A stretch of 57,207 nt of DNA from Mesostigma viride (lineage: Eukaryota > Streptophyta > Mesostigmatophyceae > Mesostigmatales > Mesostigmataceae), in the NCBI GenBank assembly GCA_009746045.1, contig RPFO01000080.1, positions 10,679,242 to 10,736,448 of the forward strand, read 5' to 3'. The position numbers and the translations under genes are program-made. Shown here one piece after another: positions 50,992 to 57,207 of this stretch. The notes under the pieces were generated by a model. The model was not told where the DNA came from and did no database searches. It was given only the letters and a program-made list of their open reading frames with translations. Numbering within the stretch: the first letter of the stretch is position 1; each line of letters starts with the position of its first letter.

Positions 50992-52822
50992 CGTAGTCGC
51001 CTGCGACCTTCCGGGCCGAGAACCCCGCCACCCGGAGCCGCGTGTACAAGTTGGGGTTGGACCGAGTGTCCAACCCCCGCCGCCCGAGCCCCTCCAGCTC
51101 GGCCACCACCGTCTGGTCTGTGGCAGTGCTGCCCTGGAGGTCGGACCGCAGGAACAGCTCGCCGCCGAGCTGGACCGGCCGGCTAGTGATCGCGTGCCCC
51201 TGCCACGACAACCACGTGTTCGGGGTCCTTGACAGACGGGCCATGGAGAGCCCGCCCGCCAAGTCCCGAACCGACGGGAACACCCATCCGTGCAGGATCT
51301 CATCCTGCTGCAAGTCCGGCCGGACGCCGCGACGGACGGCGAAAACGCCGAGGGAGTCCCCGCTGAAGTCGAGGATCTCCAGCGAAACTGGGATCCTCTC
51401 GTCCTCCCCGACCGGCCCCCAGAGGTCGCCGCCAGCCTCCCCCGCGTACGCGCCCTCCAGGAAAGGGCGCGCCGCGAACGCGCCAGTGGTGCCGTCCTCC
51501 CCGACGCGGGCGACGCGGACCCATGGGAGGAAGTCCTCGGCATCCCCCCAGAACAGGTAGGAGACCGTGAGGTAGTGCGGGGCCCCGCACTGCCGCAGCG
51601 ACAAGGTGTACCGGGTTGCGCGGATGTACCTATCCTCGAACGTACCCCGAAGCCCCCCGCCACGCACCCCCTTGTCCATCTCCGCCCTCTTGGACGCCAG
51701 GTACCTCTCCCTGTCACCTGGGTTGGCGATCCTCCTCCGCATCGCGTTGTCCGGTAGGAACCCCACCGGTGCAACCCGCCTAGGAGCCGGACCCGTGATC
51801 GCGCGGCCACCCACGCCACGACCACTTGGTCCCGCCCCCCCACCCGCCGCACTGGGCCCCGCACCCACCCCCGCCGCATTGGGCCCCGCCCCCCCACCCG
51901 CCGCACTGGGCCCCGCACTGGGCCCCGCACTGGGCCCCGCCCCCCCACCCGACGCACTGGGCCCCGCACCCCCCACACCAAGCCCCGAACCCGCGCCCGA
52001 CAACCGCCTGCCCCACCCCACCGGCGTCCTCGCCTCGCCGGGCCGAGCAAACGCCGAGGCCACGCGGCTGAGGAGGGGGGTCACCACGGAGGCGCCGGAC
52101 ACCCCACGCACCACAAGAGTCGCCGGCGAGGCAGCAGCCGGCAAAGTAACACCAGCCGGGGCCGTGTCGGCCACCGGAGCCGGCAAAGTAACACCAGCCG
52201 GGGCCGTGTCGGCCACCGGAGCCGGCAAAGTAACACCAGCCGGGGCCGTGTCGGCCACCGGAGCCGGCAAAGTAACAGCAGCCGGGGCCGTGTCGGCCAC
52301 CGGAGCCGGCAAAGTAACACCAGCCGGGGCCGTGTCGGCCACCAGCACGGAAGGAGCCGGCAAAGTAACAGCAGCCGGGGCCGTGTCGGCCACCAGCACG
52401 GAAGGAGCCGGCAAAGTAACACCAGCCGGGGCCGTGTCGGCCACCGGCACGGTCGGAGCCGGCAAAAGCAGTGGGGCCGTGTCGGCCACCGGCACGGTCG
52501 GAGCCGGCAAAAGCAGTGGGGCCGTGTCGGCCACCGGCACGGTCGGAGCCGGCAAAAGCAGTGGGGCCGTGTCGGCCACCAGCACGGCAGGAGCCCACAA
52601 AAGCAGTGGGGACGTGTCGGCCACCACAGGGGCGTCAGCCCTCGCCGAAGCGCCGACAGTCGGGACTACCGTCACGGCCGACTGAGAGGACCCCACCCCC
52701 ACCTCACCACCACCGCCGCCACCACCGCCACCACCAGAGGACGACGAGAACAGACGCGTGTTGATTTTTATCCGCCGGGGCTGAAGCACATACACATACA
52801 CGCACACGACACGCGACGGCAT
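50963..52822 (-). CDS. 619-codon ORF with (VADTAP...) repeats and an unknown C-terminal domain
   Basis: Intact on the minus strand. Residues ~45-190 are a repeat of VADTAPxxVTLPAP-type units of 13 or 17-18 residues. About 265-345 is Gly/Pro/Ser-rich (GGGAGPSAAGG). From about 350 a compact domain runs to the end: VGFLPDNAMRRRIANPGDRE, HYLTVSYLFWGDAEDFLPWV, ARPFLEGAY, DEILHGWVF, NTWLSWQGHAITSRPVQLGG, GSTATDQTVVAELEGLG. I do not recognise the family. The architecture (extended repeat shaft plus globular head) would suit a fibre or structural protein of a virus or virus-like element, but that is inference. The last ~9 codons run past the palindrome centre and differ from the other copy. No introns are evident. 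Confidence 0.6.
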   Translation of the reverse strand: MPSRVVCVYVYVLQPRRIKINTRLFSSSSGGGGGGGGGGEVGVGSSQSAVTVVPTVGASARADAPVVADTSPLLLWAPAVLVADTAPLLLPAPTVPVADTAPLLLPAPTVPVADTAPLLLPAPTVPVADTAPAGVTLPAPSVLVADTAPAAVTLPAPSVLVADTAPAGVTLPAPVADTAPAAVTLPAPVADTAPAGVTLPAPVADTAPAGVTLPAPVADTAPAGVTLPAAASPATLVVRGVSGASVVTPLLSRVASAFARPGEARTPVGWGRRLSGAGSGLGVGGAGPSASGGGAGPSAGPSAGPSAAGGGAGPNAAGVGAGPSAAGGGAGPSGRGVGGRAITGPAPRRVAPVGFLPDNAMRRRIANPGDRERYLASKRAEMDKGVRGGGLRGTFEDRYIRATRYTLSLRQCGAPHYLTVSYLFWGDAEDFLPWVRVARVGEDGTTGAFAARPFLEGAYAGEAGGDLWGPVGEDERIPVSLEILDFSGDSLGVFAVRRGVRPDLQQDEILHGWVFPSVRDLAGGLSMARLSRTPNTWLSWQGHAITSRPVQLGGELFLRSDLQGSTATDQTVVAELEGLGRRGLDTRSNPNLYTRLRVAGFSARKVAGDYASVSGRSRR

Positions 52823-52937
52823 TCGCTAAATAACGTTAGGTCGACAGTACAACACGAGGCGGGTGTATGGCACTACCAACAAACGCGGCTAAGTCCCATG
52901 ATGATTTTTTAAGCGTTAAAAATATTTTATTCCCAAC

Positions 52938-53579
52938 GTGTTGTATAAGCCTTATATGCCGCGGTGCGGCGCACTGACCGCCACAAAGGAGAAATGTAAA
53001 AACAAACGCACGGCGCGGTCTTTGTATTGCGCGGTACATTCCAAGGCACGGACTATAAAAGCCGGTGAAGCACGCACGCGGTCGCGTGCACGGCACGGAA
53101 TGCGAATGGACTCGGTAGAGGAAAAGAGTCTAGGACAAGGAGGCGAGAGTGGAGCGAAACGTAAGAGGGGTGATGGCGAGAGTTCAGGACAAGGAGGCGA
53201 GAGTGGAGCGAAAAGTAAGAGGAGCCCTATCGAGTATAACGAGCCGACAACGTTTGGCGTTTACCCTAGAGAGATCTATATGAGAGACGACAGGTAGCGT
53301 AAGAACGACTACGACGAACCTCGTGTACCAGGGCGATACAGACCGGAGCAAGGGTTACAGGTCGATTTTGACGATTCTATCAATGTCGACACCCCGGAAA
53401 GGAGATTAAAACGTTTAACCGCACAGGACGTGATTGACATGTATTTTAACCTGACGCCCGGACTTATGGGTCCTTCCCCCCCAGACTCGCCAGCTCCTCT
53501 ACCCGACGAACCCCCCACCCCTCGTCCTTTTTTTGGGAATGGTTGTGATTTTTTGCTTGCTGATGAGGCCCTTGATTAG
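52938..53579 (+). CDS. Zinc-motif ORF with one in-frame stop
   Basis: The N-terminus has a compact Cys/His motif (PRCGALTATKEKCKNK, then SLYCAVHSK; C-x8-C-x11-C-x2-H), a small zinc-binding type I associate with large DNA virus and related mobile-element proteins. A basic and Gly/Ser-rich linker with a duplicated GGESGAK follows. A TAG at 53296-53298 interrupts the frame, which then stays open for 93 codons (VPGRYRPEQGLQVDFDDSIN, ERRLKRLTAQDVIDMYFNLT) and ends GCDFLLADEALD inside the terminal repeat. The left terminal repeat encodes the same ending on the other strand. Either a pseudogene, a read-through protein or two proteins. Confidence 0.5.
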
Positions 53580-53845
53580 AGGCTAGGTGCCATGTGCTAA
53601 TGGGTGGCATCACTTCCCATAATAAAAATCAGGCTAGGGGCCTTAATAAAATTTTGACAGCAGTTCCCCTGTAAAAATGGGGGTTAGGTGCCATGTGCAA
53701 ACGGGTGGCATCACTTCCCATAATAAAAATCAGGCTAGGACCCTTAATAAAATTTTGACAGCATTTCCCCTGTAAAAATGGGGGTTAGGTGCCATGTGCA
53801 CATGGTGGCATCACTTCCCATCATAAAAATCATGCTAGGACCCTC
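53580..53845. repeat. Right 101-bp satellite array, inverted, about 2.6 units
   Basis: Reverse complement of the left array units: GTGCCATGTGCTAATGGGTG, CAGGCTAGGACCCTTAATAA and so on. It breaks off at 53845 into GC-rich coding-like DNA. Confidence 0.93.
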
Positions 53846-54115
53846 CAGGACCCTGCGGACGACGCCCCCGTCCTGGTCCCTCTGCGGGCGGGCTGGGACT
53901 CCGCCGTCCCGGTGCTCCTGGAGGCGGCCGGCCTCACGGAGGCCGAGGCGGTGGGGCGGCACGTCCCGGTTGACGTCCAGGTCTGCGAGGGTGAGCCCTC
54001 ACCCTTGCCGACGACTCCGGTCCCGGGTCTCTTCGACACGACGGAGACGTTTTACCAACACGAGTTGGTCGCACTGGCCGACCACCCTCATCGTATACCG
54101 GCGGTGGGACCCTAG
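53837..54115 (+). pseudogene. 5'-truncated ORF abutting the right satellite
   Basis: The reading frame DPADDAPVLVPLRAGWDSAV... PTTPVPGLFDTTETFYQHEL ... ends at a stop at 54115. It has protein-like composition but no start: its 5' part is replaced by satellite. The product is unrecognised. It overlaps the 3' end of the Gln-rich ORF on the other strand, so only one of the two can be real there. Confidence 0.4.
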
Positions 54116-54818
54116 CCTCGTCCTGGGTCCACAAAGATGTCGCATTGGACTGCAGGTCACCGCCAAAAGAAACCCGTCGACCGCTCGCCCAGGGATGTGG
54201 TAATCGTTGGGCACGTTGCGCGTGATAATAGGTCGCGTTCTGACTAAGCGGACCAAACATCTGCGACCCGGTCGGCTGGCTTAGCGGCTGCTGCTGCTGC
54301 TGCAACGGCGGAAGCTGCTGCGGCTGCTGCCACTGTTGCTGCGGCGGCGGCGGTGGCTGCTGCTGCTGTACTGGCTGCTGCTGCCACTGCAGCGGCAACG
54401 GCTGTTGCTGTTCCGAATGCTGCTGTGGGGACTGCACGGGGTGCTGCGGCGGCTGCCCGGGCGGGTGTTGCTGCGGCTGCACTGACTGGTGCTCGGCTGC
54501 ACTCGTGGGATTCGATCTGGGCCGGGCCTCATTCTCCCCAACCCGTTCCATCAGCTGGTTATACTCAGCCTGCATTCGCTGCGGCTGGTATTCCTCCCTA
54601 TTATCCATCCTATCCGCTCCTCGTGGCCTTGGCGGCTCACGAGAGGTACTAGCCAGCTCACCTGGGTGACCTACAGGACTGCCTTGCTGGTAGGACGAGC
54701 CCTGTTGTGATACCTCCTGTACCTGGTACTCTGGGCTGCCCTGCCTATCCAAGTCTACACCTCCATCCTCGGAATGACAACTAGCCGTGCCGCGTACCTT
54801 CTTTTTACCCCGCGGCAT
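53934..54818 (-). CDS. Gln-rich ORF, probably mobile-element encoded
   Basis: Start at MPRGKKKVRGTASC (54818). Residues ~105-190 are a Gln/Pro tract (QQQPLPLQWQQQPVQQQQ). Then come QMFGPLSQNATYYHAQRAQR and SGRRVSFGGDLQSNATSLW. Downstream of about 54120 the frame is only the antisense of another ORF, so the true C-terminus may differ. It lies 300 bp downstream of the viroplasmin-domain ORF on the same strand and may be its partner gene. Function unknown. Confidence 0.4.
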   Translation of the reverse strand: MPRGKKKVRGTASCHSEDGGVDLDRQGSPEYQVQEVSQQGSSYQQGSPVGHPGELASTSREPPRPRGADRMDNREEYQPQRMQAEYNQLMERVGENEARPRSNPTSAAEHQSVQPQQHPPGQPPQHPVQSPQQHSEQQQPLPLQWQQQPVQQQQPPPPPQQQWQQPQQLPPLQQQQQPLSQPTGSQMFGPLSQNATYYHAQRAQRLPHPWASGRRVSFGGDLQSNATSLWTQDEARVPPPVYDEGGRPVRPTRVGKTSPSCRRDPGPESSARVRAHPRRPGRQPGRAAPPPRPP

Positions 54819-55116
54819 GTTTACCAGTACCACATCCACAAGAGAAGGAAGGAAGGAGAGAGGAAGGAGGAAAATGCCATGCACATGCCCACAAGCAATC
54901 AACCAAGCGACTGCCCTACGTTATTCTGCTAATGTAGCTATTATATAGTAAGCTATAATTAGTACTCTACTCCTCTAGAAACTAGGTGGCTGCCTAGGTG
55001 GGGTACTGACAGTGAGTTGGCTGAACGTGACTGTGACAGCCTGTGTGTCCCCCGTCCTGCTCTCTACTGTTGCACTATGGGGTGCACAGCTATGGCCCCT
55101 AGGCATTGGGCGAGTC

Positions 55117-55398
55117 CTAATCTCCTGAGGTGGTGCTCTCGTGCAAGCCTACTGGACGTGTCATGTATTCCTGGATAAACCTATCTGCTTCCCATGCTGT
55201 CTTGAATCCCTTAAAGATAGCCCTATGCCTATCCACTATATAGTTCTTGCAGTCTACCCAGCTATAGACAATACCTACTTTCCCTGTGCCTCCATCATGT
55301 GCCACAGCATAGTAAAGTTGTTTAGATACATCACTATCCCAAACCCCAAGTGCTTCATTATATCTAATATTATTTCTATTATTAGTATTAGCCATCAC
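55117..55398 (-). CDS. Small protein with viroplasmin / RNase H1 N-terminal domain
   Basis: 93 codons. Residues ~28-80 read KQLYYAVAHDG, KVGIVYSWVDCKNYIVDRHR and AIFKGFKTAWEADRFIQEYM. This is the YYAV..G...GIY.tW..C...V.G...A.FKGFkt..EA..F pattern of the RNase H1 N-terminal hybrid-binding (viroplasmin-like) domain. The domain binds RNA/DNA hybrids and is common in eukaryotic RNase H1 and in retroelement proteins. No RNase H catalytic domain follows. Neighbouring genes suggest a mobile element. Confidence 0.65.
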   Translation of the reverse strand: MMANTNNRNNIRYNEALGVWDSDVSKQLYYAVAHDGGTGKVGIVYSWVDCKNYIVDRHRAIFKGFKTAWEADRFIQEYMTRPVGLHESTTSGD

Positions 55399-57207
55399 AC
55401 ACGTCGTCTATTGCCAGCAGACAGAGATAGAAAAGAGAAAGGAACCTCTTTACCTCTAGTGTGTGACCTGTCACAGGGGGGGGGGATGCCAACTGGCTCT
55501 ACTCTAATCACTATCACAGAAATCAGGAGCTTCGCGCTCCTAATTCCATACAAGAGGGTAGCCTCCGTGATAACTGCCCGCCTTTTTGCAAGGACGAAGC
55601 CACGGAAACCACCCTAACAACGTCCACGGCTTTCGCAGCCAGGACGCTAGTCACAATACGTCACAATAAACGACAATTCACAAACAAAACGACAAGGATG
55701 GGCGCACATAACCTCACCTCCTACGCGTGCAGCTAAGAGGGACGGAGCAAGGCGGTTGGCTGCAAGCGACTACCACATACTGCATGACAAAACATACCTT
55801 GGCGTTGCGCAGCCGACTTTCCTCCCTAGCTTGTGGCGCCGATTCCTTGTGTGGTGCAGAGCCGAGCTCCCCGTCGGTGCCCAGTCGACAGGAGATGCTT
55901 CTAAGCCCTACACTATGTCCGCCCTTTAAGCTAGACGATGCCGCCGTTCACCACAGCCAGTTTCCCAGGCTGGCGGGTCGAACTCGGCTTTCTATCTCGC
56001 TAAATATTGGGCCGGACCTGCGCAGGCCCTGCACTATTAAGAATGCACCTTGCGGCTTAAACACAAGGGCTCTTCGCGAGCACCTGTGGAAAACCTCTAA
56101 AACTACCTCCGATCCAGTGTTACATCCCGAGCCGGACGGTGCGAAAGATCTAATCTAGTAAGGTGCAGTTTATAAGCCAGCATAGCCGCGCATCCGCGTA
56201 CCGCGATAGCAAGCAAAGATCGCAGTAAATTGACTAACTGAGCCGCGGTTTATCCTCAGCTAGGCCTTACCGTGTCAGCCTTGAGCCTGACTTAGCTCAA
56301 GGATGATTAATTGATCTAGCTATATAACACGCCATGTCATGAGGCAAATGACATCCGGAAAGAGAGAAGATCGCACCCCACAGAACGAGGGGCCAAATCC
56401 GAAATCCTGCGGAAGCCGGAGTTAACGCCCCCGTAAAACGCCTAGTTCCCCCTGAAACCGCCCGTTCCACACCCCTTCCTAAAGTCGAGTCTTTACCTAT
56501 CTCTGAACAGAAGCTGAATTCAGCAAAAATGCCAAGAAATGCCGGGGGGCATTATTACGCTGGGAGGAAAGAGTTTATACACGAAAGGATCTCTCTCCAA
56601 ACAAAAATACTAAGAAATCTAAGGGTTCAGACTGAACGGGAAATTTTCGACTGGTTCAGACTGAACGAGAAGTTGGCGGAAAAATTTAGTTCGAACCTAT
56701 TGTTGAACGGTTTGTCGGTTTAAATTTCGGTTCGGCTACTTCCCACGCCAATTTTTCGTGCCCAATTTTAGCGGGATGACACAATCGAACGTGTTCAGGG
56801 GGGAGCGTGGCAAAAAAACGGGCTAGAAAACTGTGAAAAGCAGGGGGCTCAGCCCCAAAAAACGGCCGTGGAACCGAAATTTTTTGGCTTTCCCCTGGCC
56901 CCCCCGCCTCGGCGCCCTCGGCCACTGCCCCTTCGCACTGCGCACCCGCGTGGCGCCGGCGTTCCGAGGAGCATCCCGCGGGTGTTACGCGCCAATCGCC
57001 CGCTCAGGCGCCAAAAAAGTTGGCCCCGCCAGGGCCCCCAACTTGTCAACTACTTAACTACGATCGTGTTGCCGCAGGGAGAATGCCCCGAACATCCTGA
57101 CATCGCCCGCGGCGCCGTTCCGTAACGGCCGTGAATCGCACCCCCACGAAACGGCTACTATTCCTGAAATCCTGCGGAGCCGCGAGTTTACGGCCGCGTA
57201 AACCGCG
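55399..57207. other. Right-edge region, probable mobile-element DNA
   Basis: No convincing gene. The frame 56529-56723 (MPRNAGGHYYAGRKEF..., LRVQTEREIFDWFRLNEKLA) is short and unrecognised. 56399-56440 (GAAATCCTGCGGAAGCCGGA...) and 57156-57207 (GAAATCCTGCGGAGCCGCGA...) are direct repeats ~755 bp apart; the second is cut by the window edge. Confidence 0.45.

Larger units (their letters stand above)
48507..53845. mobile_element. Palindromic element bounded by inverted 101-bp satellite arrays
   Basis: The left array (10 units) and right array (about 2.6 units, inverted) are followed inwards by a shared ~45-bp terminal repeat (CTAATCAAGGGCCTCATCA... at 49511; inverted at 53558-53578). Between them are an intact 619-codon ORF (52822-50963), its broken inverted copy (49553-50991) meeting it head to head near 50980, and a zinc-motif ORF (52938-53579). 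The class is unknown; a large DNA transposon or an endogenous Polinton-like/large-DNA-virus fragment are the options I consider. No integrase, polymerase, ATPase or major capsid protein is recognisable here. Confidence 0.6.

Overview
Nuclear DNA of a eukaryote, most likely a green-lineage (Viridiplantae) alga. The protein-coding genes are GC-rich and split by GT-AG introns. Their products look plant-like: a GEM-type GRAM protein, a plant-style CMP-sialic-acid/nucleotide-sugar transporter and a plant/bacterial-type BNR sialidase. There are no bacterial operons, Shine-Dalgarno sites or CRISPR arrays. The introns and spacers are crowded with simple repeats and transposon remains. The species cannot be fixed from sequence alone.

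Layout. I could assemble seven multi-exon genes by checking splice sites and codon phase by hand. Six form three consecutive divergent pairs: GRAM protein (-, cut by the left edge, start 4397) / nucleotide-sugar transporter (+, 7022-11184); flavin split-barrel (PPOX-like) protein (-, 21300-16285) / mitochondrial inner membrane protease subunit 2 (+, 22364-27178); FAM204A-like protein (-, 32571-29754) / BNR sialidase (+, 33267-44541). The seventh, of unknown function (-, 39962-38734), lies entirely inside intron 4 of the sialidase on the opposite strand. Convergent spacers hold a decayed LINE ORF1 (13080-14433), 3' tails of related elements and a 740-bp CACN tetranucleotide array. A TA-flanked MITE (4675-5752) and a TTAA-flanked piggyBac-like element (22907-24595) are also present.

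The right end is different. From 48507 to 53845 there is an element bounded by inverted arrays of a ~101-bp satellite. Its core is a >1.4-kb palindrome holding an intact 619-codon ORF and a broken inverted copy of it, next to a zinc-motif ORF of a type common in large DNA viruses. Beyond it lie a Gln-rich ORF and an ORF with a viroplasmin/RNase H1 N-terminal domain, probably further mobile-element genes.

The most unusual signal is genome-style rather than a gene. At about 19 of the 44 splice junctions I can place, the adjoining intron carries one to about ten decayed direct copies of the junction itself (exon end plus GT donor, or AG acceptor plus exon start). I call these splice-junction echoes. 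They occur in all six divergent-pair genes. In the sialidase, three decoy acceptors precede the true one at an exact 74-bp period. In addition, long simple repeats that are C-rich on the coding strand repeatedly end within tens of bases of true acceptors. The genes themselves are housekeeping-like and share no obvious pathway, although the transporter and the sialidase both have family links to sialic-acid-type substrates.
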